Shown here piece after piece: positions 44,201 through 51,862 of a stretch of 64,000 nt of DNA (positions within the stretch are counted from its first letter, which is position 1; every line of letters begins with the position of its first letter). The stretch comes from Streptomyces antibioticus. Its GTDB lineage: Bacteria > Actinomycetota > Actinomycetes > Streptomycetales > Streptomycetaceae. Made by a program: the position numbers and the translations under genes. The notes below the pieces were generated by a model that was not told the DNA's origin, ran no database searches, and was given only the letters and a program-made list of their open reading frames with translations. The stretch is taken from NCBI RefSeq assembly GCF_001514065.1, contig NZ_KQ948428.1:499525-563524 (forward strand), in the 5' to 3' direction.

Positions 44201-45029
44201 CGGCCACTCCAACCAGGTCGCCCACCACGTGAACTACATGTACGACGCGGCCGGTCAGCCGTGGAAGACCCAGCGGGGCGTCCGCGAGGTGCTGTCGCGG
44301 CTGTACGTCGGCAGCGACATCGGGCAGGGCTACCACGGCGACGAGGACAACGGCGAGCAGTCGGCCTGGTACCTGTTCTCCGCGCTGGGCTTCTATCCGC
44401 TGGTGATGGGGAGCGGCGAGTACGCCGTCGGGTCGCCGCTGTTCACCAAGGCGACCGTCCATCTGGAGAACGGCAAGGACCTGGTGGTGCGGGCGCCGAA
44501 GAACAGCTCCCGCAACGTGTACGTCCAGGGCCTGCGGGTCAACGGGCGCTCCTGGTCGTCGACTTCGCTCCCGCACACGCTGCTGGCGAAGGGTGCGGTG
44601 CTCGACTTCGACATGGGGCCGCGGCCGTCGACCTGGGGCAAGGACTCGGCGCCCGTGTCGATCACGCAGGACGACAAGGTGCCGAGCCCGCGGAGCGATG
44701 TGCTGAAGGGCGAAGGGGCGCTGTTCGACGACACGTCGGCGACCGACGCCTCCGTGACCTCGGTGGCCCTTCCGGTGTCCGGGCCGGTCAAGGGCGTGCA
44801 GTACACGGTGACTTCGGCCGGGGACCGCACGAAGGCGCCGACCGGCTGGACGCTCCAGGGGTCGGACGACGGCACCACGTGGGAGACCCTCGACCGGCGC
44901 TCCGGGGAGACCTTCACCTGGGCCCGGCAGACACGGGCGTTCACCGTGGGGTCTCCGGGTACGTACGGGAAGTACCGCCTGGTGCTCGACGGTGAGGCGG
45001 TGGTGTCGGAACTCGAACTGCTCGGCTGA
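41274..45029 (+). CDS. Secreted GH92 alpha-mannosidase with flanking F5/8 C-type domains
   Basis: A 1251-residue secreted enzyme expected to release mannose from alpha-1,2-type mannosides such as high-mannose N-glycans. ATG 41274 is set by GGGAGG nine bases upstream. A signal peptide (SSAVVLTAAFALAMSSQGAAA) is followed by an F5/8 C-type carbohydrate-binding domain (about 60-190, FDLDKPYRIATYALTSANDYAERD). The GH92 N-domain and catalytic (alpha/alpha)6 region (about 400-1040) include GYLNDYGIARMGRALYEKTG, MGMYGHSNQVAHHVNYMYD and DEDNGEQSAWYLFSALGFYP. A second F5/8 C-like module closes the C-terminus. It is followed in 20 nt by the GH67 gene. Calcium dependence is known for the family; linkage specificity is not readable. 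Confidence 0.88.
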   Translation: MRHRHSSAVVLTAAFALAMSSQGAAAALPQAPPGAARAFASSFEADDPAPDWLNTPERASGVDGGYASGIPGNVTDHVTDVRASAENTGGGEVKENLADGEAVTKWLAFAPTGWAEFDLDKPYRIATYALTSANDYAERDPRDWTLQGSTDGKDWKTLDTRSGESFDERFKTKSYDLTEPAEYAHFRLEVTANNGAEGILQLADLQLSTGGGAGPVPQDMLSLVDRGPSGSPTAKARAGFTGKRALRYAGRHTADGRAYSYNRVYDVNVAVDRNTRLSYRVFPSMADGDRDYDATNVAVDLAFTDGTHLSGLGAADQHGFGLSPQAQGAAKVLYVNQWNSVASRIGSVAAGKTVDRILVAYDSPRGPAKFRGWLDDVRIESVAPERPKAHLSDYALTTRGTNSSGGFSRGNNFPATAVPHGFNFWTPVTNAGSLSWLYDYARANNDDNLPTIQAFSASHEPSPWMGDRQTFQVMPSAASGVPDTGREARELAFRHENETARPYYYGVRFENGVKAEMAPTDHAAVLRFSYPGDDASVLFDNVTDQAGLTLDKAAGVITGYSDVKSGLSTGATRLFVYGVFDQPVTDGASKGVKGYLRFDAPTVTLRLATSLISLDQAKDNLRQEIPDGTGFETVRDRAQRQWDRLLGRVEVEGATPDQLTTLYSSLYRLYLYPNSGFEKVGSEDKYASPFQPMPGPDTPTHTGAKIVDGKVYVNNGFWDTYRTTWPAYSLLTPGQAGELVDGFVQQYKDGGWTSRWSSPGYADLMTGTSSDVAFADAYVKGVDFDAEAAYNAAVKNATVVPPTSGVGRKGMETSPFLGYTSTETHEGLSWALEGYLNDYGIARMGRALYEKTGEKRYAEESAYFLDRARDYVNLFDPKAGFFQGRDRTGGWRVESSKYDPRVWGYDYTETNGYGYAFTAPQDSRGLANLYGGRAGLADKLDTYFATPETASPDFVGSYGGVIHEMTEARDVRMGMYGHSNQVAHHVNYMYDAAGQPWKTQRGVREVLSRLYVGSDIGQGYHGDEDNGEQSAWYLFSALGFYPLVMGSGEYAVGSPLFTKATVHLENGKDLVVRAPKNSSRNVYVQGLRVNGRSWSSTSLPHTLLAKGAVLDFDMGPRPSTWGKDSAPVSITQDDKVPSPRSDVLKGEGALFDDTSATDASVTSVALPVSGPVKGVQYTVTSAGDRTKAPTGWTLQGSDDGTTWETLDRRSGETFTWARQTRAFTVGSPGTYGKYRLVLDGEAVVSELELLG

Positions 45030-45049
45030 GCAGGGCTGTTGGAGGAATC

Positions 45050-47005
45050 ATGCGGGGTGTCGATCCGGCCTGGCTGCCGGACGAGGTGTTCCGGCCGATC
45101 GGCACCCGGCGGACGGTGATCCGCGGCTCGGGTCCCCTGGTGGACACGGTGCACGGCGAGCTGGCGGCCGCGTGCGCGCGGTACGGGGGTGCTGTCTCGC
45201 GCGAACCCGAGGCGCACGAGCTGCTGTTGGAGCTCGACGGCTCCTTGGGCCCCGACGACTCCGAGGGGTTCACGTACGAACGCGGTGCCGGACGGGCCAC
45301 CGTCACCGCGTCCGGTGCGCGCGGACTCCTGTACGGCTTCTTCCATGTCGTCCGGCTCGGCGAGGAGGCGTTCCTCGGCGAGCCGGTGCGGGAGACCCAT
45401 CGGCCGGCGGTGGGACTGCGCATGCTGGACCACTGGGACAACGTGGCCGTGCACCCGGTCATGGGCCAGGTGGAGCGGGGTTACGCGGGCGGCTCGCTGT
45501 TCTGGGAGGACGGGCGGGCACGCGGCGATCTGGAACGGGTGGCCGCGTACGGCAGGCTGCTGGCGTCCTGCGGGATCAACGCCGTGGCCGTGAACAACGT
45601 CAATGTGCACGAGGCCGAAGCGCGCCTGCTGACCGACCGGATCGGTGAAGTCGCTGAGCTGGCACGGGCGTTCAGGCCCTACGGCATCCGGACCCATCTG
45701 TCGGTCACCTTCGCGGCGCCGATCGTGCTCGGCGGGCTCGCCACCGCCGATCCGCTCGATCCGGAGGTGCGGGCGTGGTGGGCGGCGGCGACCGCGCGGG
45801 TCCACGAGGCGATCCCCGACTTCGGCGGGTACGTGGTGAAGGCCGACTCGGAGGGGCAGCCCGGCCCGTTCGCCTACGGCCGCACTCACGCCGACGGCGC
45901 GAACCTGCTGGCCGCCGCGCTGGAGCCGTACGGCGGCACCGTGCACTGGCGGGCGTTCGTCTACGACCACCACCAGGACTGGCGCGACCGCACGACGGAC
46001 CGGGCGCGCGCCGCGTACGACCATTTCACGCCGCTGGACGGGGAGTTCGCGGCGAACGCCGTGCTCCAGGTGAAGCACGGTCCGATGGACTTCCAGGTAC
46101 GGGAGCCCGTGTCACCGCTGATCGGTGCGATGCCGGGGACGCGGCTCGCGGTGGAGTTGCAGGCCACGCAGGAGTACACCGGGCAGCAGCGGCATGTGTG
46201 CTGGCTGGGGCCGATGTGGAGCGAGGTGCTGCGGTTCGAGCCGGAAGAGGGCGCGTCCGTCGGGGAGTTGGCGCGCGGCGGACTCGTCGCCGTGTCGAAC
46301 GTCGGTGACGACCCGTTCTGGACCGGGCATCCGCTGGCGCAGGCCAATCTCTACACCTTCGGACGGCTGGCCTGGCGGCCGGACGCGGAGGCCGGGGGCA
46401 TCCTCGACGAGTGGATCGGGCTCACCTTCGGGGCGGAGGCCGCGGAGGCCGCGGCGGGTGTACGGGCGGTCATGGCGGGTTCGTGGCGGACGTACGAGAA
46501 GTACACCGCTCCGCTCGGAGTGGGCTTCATGGTGCAGCCGGGGCATCACTACGGGCCGAACGTGGACGGGTACGAGTACAGCCCTTGGGGGACCTACCAC
46601 TTCGCCGACCGGGACGGGGTGGGGGTGGATCGCAGTGTGGCGTCCGGCACCGGGTACGCGGGGCAGTACGGCAAGCGGTGGGCCGAGGTGTACGAGACGG
46701 TGGCGTCCTGCCCCGACGAGCTGCTGCTGTTCTTCCATCATGTGCCGTACGGGCATGTGCTGAAGAGCGGGAAGACCGTGATCCAGCACATCTACGACAC
46801 GCACTTCGAGGGCGTGGACGAGGTGGCGGAGGCCCGGCGGGAGTGGGACGCGCTGGCCGGGGTCGTCGATCCGGTGCGGCATGCGCGGGTGGCCGAGCTG
46901 TTCGGGGAGCAGCTGCGCAGTGCGCGGGAGTGGCGGGACCAGATCAACAGCTACTTCTTCCGGAAGTCGGGGGTGCCGGACGAGCGCGGGCGGACTATTT
47001 GCTGA
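45050..47005 (+). CDS. GH67 alpha-glucuronidase
   Basis: A 651-residue enzyme that removes (4-O-methyl-)glucuronic acid from the ends of xylo-oligosaccharides. The ATG follows TTGGAGGAATC. The N-terminal GH67N beta-domain (DSEGFTYERGAGRATVTASG) and catalytic TIM barrel are complete. VVKADSEGQPGP holds the likely acid Glu, and KHGPMDFQVREP and VELQATQEYTGQQ hold the likely basic Asp and Glu. The C-terminal domain carries GYEYSPWGTYHFADRDGVGVDRS. There is no signal peptide, so it acts inside the cell on imported oligosaccharides. It is second in an operon with a GH92 gene, an unusual pairing of mannan and glucuronoxylan functions. Confidence 0.9.
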   Translation: MRGVDPAWLPDEVFRPIGTRRTVIRGSGPLVDTVHGELAAACARYGGAVSREPEAHELLLELDGSLGPDDSEGFTYERGAGRATVTASGARGLLYGFFHVVRLGEEAFLGEPVRETHRPAVGLRMLDHWDNVAVHPVMGQVERGYAGGSLFWEDGRARGDLERVAAYGRLLASCGINAVAVNNVNVHEAEARLLTDRIGEVAELARAFRPYGIRTHLSVTFAAPIVLGGLATADPLDPEVRAWWAAATARVHEAIPDFGGYVVKADSEGQPGPFAYGRTHADGANLLAAALEPYGGTVHWRAFVYDHHQDWRDRTTDRARAAYDHFTPLDGEFAANAVLQVKHGPMDFQVREPVSPLIGAMPGTRLAVELQATQEYTGQQRHVCWLGPMWSEVLRFEPEEGASVGELARGGLVAVSNVGDDPFWTGHPLAQANLYTFGRLAWRPDAEAGGILDEWIGLTFGAEAAEAAAGVRAVMAGSWRTYEKYTAPLGVGFMVQPGHHYGPNVDGYEYSPWGTYHFADRDGVGVDRSVASGTGYAGQYGKRWAEVYETVASCPDELLLFFHHVPYGHVLKSGKTVIQHIYDTHFEGVDEVAEARREWDALAGVVDPVRHARVAELFGEQLRSAREWRDQINSYFFRKSGVPDERGRTIC

Positions 47006-47094
47006 CAGATCTTGAGCGGCGTGCTTATGATGCCGCCGATGAAGAACTTCTCCTCGTTTGGATTGGGGGACTCGTTCGCTACAGGTGAGTGCTG

Positions 47095-48471
47095 ATGACA
47101 GCCCACCTCGCGAACGGGATTCCGACCCGCCTGTTGATGTGGCAGCGCGTGCGTGAGTACGCCGTGCCACTGTCCATGATCGAGACCTCGACGGTCCGGC
47201 GTACCGCCGGTGACTGGGCGGGTGCCTGCGCCGCCGCCCGGGTCGACGTCGATCTCGATCTGCGCGCCGTGCGTCGTCGCCACGGCACTGAAGTCACCGC
47301 TCGACTCCGTGCGGATCTGCGCCGGTTGGCGCCGGATCTGCTGCGCTGGCACATGCCTCGGATCGCCCCCGACGGGCGGCTGCGGCCGGGCCTGACGCTC
47401 ACCCTGGCCCGCTATCGGGGTGCCGTACCGGTGCAACTGGTGGTGCGGACGCCGCCGGCCTGGGCGGACGCCGGGCAGCGGATGGCGCTCGCGCTGTGGG
47501 AGGAGTCCGGGGACAGCGACCCCGGACACCATCCGCATCCCTACCCCGACCGGCGTTTCCGGCTCGATCTGCACCGGCATCTGTGGGATGCGGGGCGCAG
47601 TGAGGAGCTGGCGTTGCGCTGCGATGTGCCGCGCGGCGCCGACAACTCCTCGTGGGCCAGGCCCCGTTGGGCCGCCGAGGCCGAGGTGCTGTTCCGCGCC
47701 GACGGTCGTCCCCGTGGGGCCTTCACCGTGCGGCTCGGTCCCCGCAGTCGTGCCGTGCTGGAACTCGTCGCGCCCGACGACAGCCATGCGCCGACGGTCC
47801 GGCCGCTGCGCGCGGAGCCGCCTCCGCAGGAGGTCGCGGCGCTGCCGGTGCTGCCGGAGGCGGCGGCCCGGGTGCTGCCGGACCTGGAGCTGGTACGGGC
47901 CGGACTGGTCCCGCTCGACCGGCTGCATCCGCTCGTCGCCCCCGCGTTGGCGGCGCACGGCCCGGCGGTCGAGACGGCCGTCCCCGTCGCCGAGACGCGC
48001 GATCCGCATCGCGTGGAGTGCCGGGGCGAGGTCCATCGGATCGCGCTGCGGGACGGTGTGCTGACGGCGGTCGATCACGACCCCGGCCAACTGCGCCGCG
48101 AGGAACTGCTGGTGGCGCTCGGCGGACCGCCCCTGCCCTGTCTGCGGGCGATCGACGCCGTGCACCGGAACCCCGAGGAGCTGCCCGCGGTGCGGGAACG
48201 CCTCGGTCACGGTGACGTCGTCGGGGCGCTGGACGTCGTCGAGGGGCTGCTCGGCCCCGGCGCGGTGCTGCGTGACGGGCCGCTCCGGGAGGAGCTGGAG
48301 TCGGCCGCGGCCCGCCGCCTCGACCACGGCCTCTACAGGTCGGGGCTGGTCCCCGAACACCCCGCCGCCGGGGTGGCCGAGGAGGGGCGCCGTCCACGGC
48401 TCGACCGTCGAATCCCTCATGACATGCGCCGCAAGCGGAACGGCCGCACTCGGCCGCGTATCGCGGTCTGA
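47095..48471 (+). CDS. Unknown protein encoded upstream of a MoxR-like ATPase
   Basis: A 458-residue protein with no recognised family. ATG 47095 is preceded by AGGTGAG; GTG two codons earlier is possible. It has no signal peptide or membrane segment. The sequence is Arg-rich and split into a mixed alpha/beta N-terminal half (ARVDVDLDLRAVRRRHGTEV, LTLARYRGAVPVQLVVR) and a helical C-terminal half with repeated V-P-x-L-x-R-L patterns. The basic tail ends DMRRKRNGRTRPRIAV. It precedes the AAA+ ATPase by 60 nt on the same strand and probably belongs to that three-gene unit, for instance as its client or nucleic-acid-binding part. Function unknown. Confidence 0.7.
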   Translation: MTAHLANGIPTRLLMWQRVREYAVPLSMIETSTVRRTAGDWAGACAAARVDVDLDLRAVRRRHGTEVTARLRADLRRLAPDLLRWHMPRIAPDGRLRPGLTLTLARYRGAVPVQLVVRTPPAWADAGQRMALALWEESGDSDPGHHPHPYPDRRFRLDLHRHLWDAGRSEELALRCDVPRGADNSSWARPRWAAEAEVLFRADGRPRGAFTVRLGPRSRAVLELVAPDDSHAPTVRPLRAEPPPQEVAALPVLPEAAARVLPDLELVRAGLVPLDRLHPLVAPALAAHGPAVETAVPVAETRDPHRVECRGEVHRIALRDGVLTAVDHDPGQLRREELLVALGGPPLPCLRAIDAVHRNPEELPAVRERLGHGDVVGALDVVEGLLGPGAVLRDGPLREELESAAARRLDHGLYRSGLVPEHPAAGVAEEGRRPRLDRRIPHDMRRKRNGRTRPRIAV

Positions 48472-48531
48472 TCCCGACTTCCCTCTGTCCGGGTCCCGTT
48501 CGGGACCCCTCACACCCCTCAGGTGATGCCC

Positions 48532-49767
48532 ATGACTTCGCACGCCCTCCTGCCCGAAAACCCCCAACTCGCCCTCGCCGACGACCTCCTGAAGCTGCTC
48601 CGGACCACCAGCACCGAGCCGCGCCCCGACGACCAGCTCGAAGCGCTCACCCTCGCCGTCGCGGCCGACCTTCCCGTGCTGCTGTGGGGCGAGCCCGGCA
48701 TCGGCAAGACCGCGGCGCTGACGCAGCTCGCCGACTCCCTCGACCTGCCGCTGACGACCGTGATCGCCAGCGTCCACGAACCGACCGACTTCTCCGGCCT
48801 GCCCATCGTCGGCGACGACCCCGCGGTGCAGGGGGTGCCGATGGCTCCGCCGCAGTGGGCCGTGGAGCTGGTCCGGGCCGGGCGGGGGCTGCTCTTCCTG
48901 GACGAACTGTCCACCGCCACCCCGGCCGTGCAGGCCGCGCTGCTGCGGGTCGTGCTGGAGCGCAGGGTCGGCGCGCTCCAACTTCCGCCGGGGGTGAGGA
49001 TCGTGGCCGCCGCGAATCCGCGCGCGTCGGCGGCGGACGGCTGGGAGCTGAGCCCGCCGCTGGCCAACCGGTTCGTGCACCTGTACTGGGTGCACGACCG
49101 GGATGTGGTGGTGCGGGGACTCGGCGGGGTGTGGCCCCGGGCCGAACTGCCTCGCCTGGAGCCGGAGCGGCTGGCGGAGGCGGTGGCGTTCGCGCGGCGC
49201 GCGGTCTGCGGCTTCCTGCATGCCCGGCCGACCCTGATCCACCGGCTCCCGAGCACCGAGACGCGGCGCGGTGGGGCCTGGCCCTCGCCGCGCAGCTGGG
49301 AGACGGCGCTCACCCTGCTGGCCTTCGGCACGGCGGCCGACGTCTCCCGCGAGGTGCTGGCGCTGCTGGTGCGGGGTGCGGTGGGTGACGGACCGGGCCT
49401 CGAACTGCTCGCCCACCTCGACCGGATGGACCTCCCGGACCCGGAGTCACTGCTGGCCGACCCGCCCACCGCCGAGCTGCCCGAGCGCGGCGACCTGCGG
49501 CAGGCCGCGCTGGAGGCGGTGGTCGCGGCGATCGGCGCCCGGCCGGAACGCGAGCGCTGGGAGGCGGGCTGGGCGGTGCTGGTCCGGGCCATGGAGACGG
49601 GCGCCCCGGATCTGCTGGTCGCCCCGGCGAAGGCGCTGGCCGGGCTGCGGCGCGACGAGTGGGAGGTGCCGGAGGCGGTGGAACGGCTGGCCAAGGTCGT
49701 CGGGATCGCCGACCGGGCGGAACGGTCGGTGGAGCGGGTGGAGGCCGGGCTGGGGGTGGGCCGATGA
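48532..49767 (+). CDS. MoxR-like AAA+ ATPase
   Basis: A 411-residue AAA+ ATPase resembling MoxR/RavA/dynein-related chaperones. Walker A GEPGIGKTAAL is at about residues 53-60, Walker B LLFLDELSTATPAVQAALLRVVLE is near 120-126, sensor 1 VAAANPRASAADGW and a NRFVHLYW arginine segment follow. The C-terminal region lacks known domains. MoxR ATPases usually act with VWA-domain partners to insert metals or remodel complexes, and the next gene encodes one, overlapping by ATGA. The start at 48532 is taken because AGGTG precedes it; GTG 48523 is an alternative. Confidence 0.87.
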   Translation: MTSHALLPENPQLALADDLLKLLRTTSTEPRPDDQLEALTLAVAADLPVLLWGEPGIGKTAALTQLADSLDLPLTTVIASVHEPTDFSGLPIVGDDPAVQGVPMAPPQWAVELVRAGRGLLFLDELSTATPAVQAALLRVVLERRVGALQLPPGVRIVAAANPRASAADGWELSPPLANRFVHLYWVHDRDVVVRGLGGVWPRAELPRLEPERLAEAVAFARRAVCGFLHARPTLIHRLPSTETRRGGAWPSPRSWETALTLLAFGTAADVSREVLALLVRGAVGDGPGLELLAHLDRMDLPDPESLLADPPTAELPERGDLRQAALEAVVAAIGARPERERWEAGWAVLVRAMETGAPDLLVAPAKALAGLRRDEWEVPEAVERLAKVVGIADRAERSVERVEAGLGVGR

Positions 49768-51095
49768 CAAGGTCCACGGCACGCCCCGTACCGCGCCCCA
49801 TGTCACCCCCTCCCCCACCGCGCCCGGTGCGGGCCACGCTGCCGCAACCACCCGACACGGAGACCGGGGAACCCCAAGTCCCCTTGGACATGGAGAAGTT
49901 GCTCGCCGCCCGCCTGCATGCCGTCAAGGTCCGCCCCTACCTCGCCGTCGCCCTCTTCGCGCTCCACATCGTCGAGGACCGGTCCGTGCCGACGATGGCG
50001 GTCGACGCGCACTGGCGCTGCTACGTCTCCCCCGCCTTCGTGGCCCGCATGCCGGTGGAGGAGCTGGCCGGCGTCTGGGTGCACGAGGTGTCCCATCTCC
50101 TCCGGGACCACCATGGGCGCGGAGAGCGCTACGCGCGGGAGAACGAGGAGTACGGTCCCGGCGAGCGGCTGCGCCGCAACATCGCCGCCGACTTCGAGAT
50201 CAACGACGACATCTACGGCGACGGACTGCCCCGCCCCCTCGGTGCGGTCCTCCCGTCACTGCTGGGCCTGGACGACGGCCTGCTCATGGAGGAGTACCTG
50301 CGGACGTCCTCCATGTCCGGGCTCACCGCCGACCTGGCCTGGCTGGACTGCGGCGGCGGCGCCGACGGACAGGCGCGGCCCTGGGAGCTCGGCCCCGAGG
50401 GGGCGAACGGGCTGACCCGGCAGCAGCGCGACGCGGTGCGCTTCCGGGTCGCCGAGGGGATCAAGGGGCGGCCGGGCGAGGCTCCGGAGGGCTGGCGGCG
50501 CTGGGCCGACGAGGCGTTCCATCCGCCGCAGCCCTGGCGGCAGTTGCTGGGCGCGGCGATCCGCTCGGCGGCGGGTGCGCCGGGGGTCGGCGAGAACCAT
50601 ACGTACCGCCGTCCGTCCCGCCGTTCGGCCGCCGTCCCCGGCGTGCTGCTGCCGAGTCTGCGCCGCACCCCGCCCCGGGTGTGCGTGGTGATCGACACCT
50701 CCGGTTCGGTGAGCGATACCGAACTGGGCAGCGCGCTGCTGGAGGTGGCGGCGATCGCACGGGCCGTGGGCGGCCGGCGCGACCTGGTCTCGGTGATCTC
50801 CTGCGACGCGGCGGCCGGGCTCGCCGCCCCGCTCTGTCGCGCCGAGGACATCGAACTGATCGGCGGCGGAGGGACGGACCTGCGCTCCGGCTTCACCCGG
50901 GCACTGCGCTCCCGGCCCCGCCCGGACGTGATCGTCGCTCTGACGGACGGCCAGACCCCCTGGCCGTCCGAGGCCCCGCCCTGCCGGACCGTCGTCGGGC
51001 TCTTCCCGCGTCCCGCGTCGGGCGTGGACGAGCAGGACCCGGACTACGTCCCGGACACCCCGCCGTCCTGGGCCCGTGTCGTCGTCATCAACTGA
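49764..51095 (+). CDS. DUF2201-type HExxH and VWA-like protein partnered with a MoxR ATPase
   Basis: A 443-residue protein whose ATG overlaps the ATPase stop. After a Pro/Arg-rich N-terminus, the putative metallopeptidase domain carries VWVHEVSHLLRDHHGRGE, an HExxH zinc motif at His107-His111. RRNIAADFEINDDIYGDG follows and may provide further metal ligands. The C-terminal VWA-like domain has the MIDAS motif VIDTSGSVSD at about 311 and GGGGTDLRSGF, then VIVALTDGQTPWP. Both metal sites look intact. Coupled with the ATPase, it is likely the effector or scaffold of a MoxR-VWA module. Substrate and purpose are not known. Confidence 0.85.
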   Translation: MTRSTARPVPRPMSPPPPPRPVRATLPQPPDTETGEPQVPLDMEKLLAARLHAVKVRPYLAVALFALHIVEDRSVPTMAVDAHWRCYVSPAFVARMPVEELAGVWVHEVSHLLRDHHGRGERYARENEEYGPGERLRRNIAADFEINDDIYGDGLPRPLGAVLPSLLGLDDGLLMEEYLRTSSMSGLTADLAWLDCGGGADGQARPWELGPEGANGLTRQQRDAVRFRVAEGIKGRPGEAPEGWRRWADEAFHPPQPWRQLLGAAIRSAAGAPGVGENHTYRRPSRRSAAVPGVLLPSLRRTPPRVCVVIDTSGSVSDTELGSALLEVAAIARAVGGRRDLVSVISCDAAAGLAAPLCRAEDIELIGGGGTDLRSGFTRALRSRPRPDVIVALTDGQTPWPSEAPPCRTVVGLFPRPASGVDEQDPDYVPDTPPSWARVVVIN

Positions 51096-51097
51096 GC

Positions 51098-51172
51098 AGG
51101 CGCAGCACGGTCACACCGAGCGGGTCGAGGGGCAGGGGGTCGCCCTTCTCGGTCCGCCGCCGCACGGGATCT
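51098..51172 (-). pseudogene. Possible residual C-terminus of a glycoside hydrolase
   Basis: Between convergent genes a 25-codon minus-strand frame reads VRRRTEKGDPLPLDPLGVTVLRLLS then stop. The PLxxLGVTVLRL pattern is the usual last beta-strand of GH39/GH51-type and similar enzymes. There is no upstream frame to continue it, because a stop lies six bases before the first Val. It may be a leftover of a deleted enzyme gene at the end of the GH39 operon; chance cannot be excluded at this length. Confidence 0.3.
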
Positions 51173-51178
51173 CACCGG

Positions 51179-51862
51179 TCATGCGGTGAAGTCCCTCTCG
51201 GTCTCGGCGATCACCGAGCGGCTGCCGTGCAGCAGCGACAGCAGCAGCGGGGTGGCCAGCAGGGCGGGCAGGGCCTCGGTCAGCAGGGCGGTCCCCGCGG
51301 CGGCCAGGACGAGCAGCGAGCCGGCGGCGAGGGTGGCGCGGCCGTGCCGGAACAGGAAGTACGCGGCGAGGCGGGCGGTGTCGCGGGTGCGGAAGCTGAA
51401 GAGGGAGGTCAGGACGAGTGCGTGCGCTCCCCAGAGCAGCGAACAGGCCCCGATCGCGGCGAGCAGCACCGCCCACCAGCCGGGCAGACCGGTCGCGGAG
51501 AAGTGGGTGAGCGTGAACGCGATGACCGTCAGCCAGGCCAGCAGCGGCGCCCACAGCCGCAGCGCGGGGAGCGCGTTGAGCCGCCAGCCGCGCCGGTAGG
51601 CGCGGGCCGGGTGGAGGTCGGTGAGGTCGCGGTCGCGGTGGTGGAGGGCGTAGACGGCGGCGGAGGCGGCCGGGCCGAGCGGGAGCAGGCATACGGCGGC
51701 CAGGGGGAGGTTCGACGGGTCGGCGCCCAGCAGGAGCAGGCCCGCGAGGCCGGGGCTCGCGGCCGCCAGGAGCAGGCCCTCGACCGCGAGGAGGGTGTGG
51801 ATGAGGGCGGCGGCGCGGGAGAGGGTGCCGGCGCCGAAGGCGGCGGACGACGGTGTGCTCAT
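51179..51862 (-). CDS. DUF624 (YesL-like) membrane protein
   Basis: A 227-residue membrane protein with about five hydrophobic segments (for example LLAVEGLLLAAASPGLAGLLL and ATLAAGSLLVLAAAGTALLT). DUF624/YesL proteins accompany lplABC-type oligosaccharide transporters in many Gram-positive bacteria. Their exact role is unknown; help with transporter assembly or regulation is supposed. Its ATG overlaps the GH39 stop (ATGA). It is the last gene of a five-gene operon. Confidence 0.8.
   Translation of the reverse strand: MSTPSSAAFGAGTLSRAAALIHTLLAVEGLLLAAASPGLAGLLLLGADPSNLPLAAVCLLPLGPAASAAVYALHHRDRDLTDLHPARAYRRGWRLNALPALRLWAPLLAWLTVIAFTLTHFSATGLPGWWAVLLAAIGACSLLWGAHALVLTSLFSFRTRDTARLAAYFLFRHGRATLAAGSLLVLAAAGTALLTEALPALLATPLLLSLLHGSRSVIAETERDFTA

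Noticed and set aside
40926-44576. A 1216-codon minus-strand open frame opposite the first GH92 gene
   Set aside because: No motifs and typical antisense composition; the plus strand encodes a complete GH92 enzyme.
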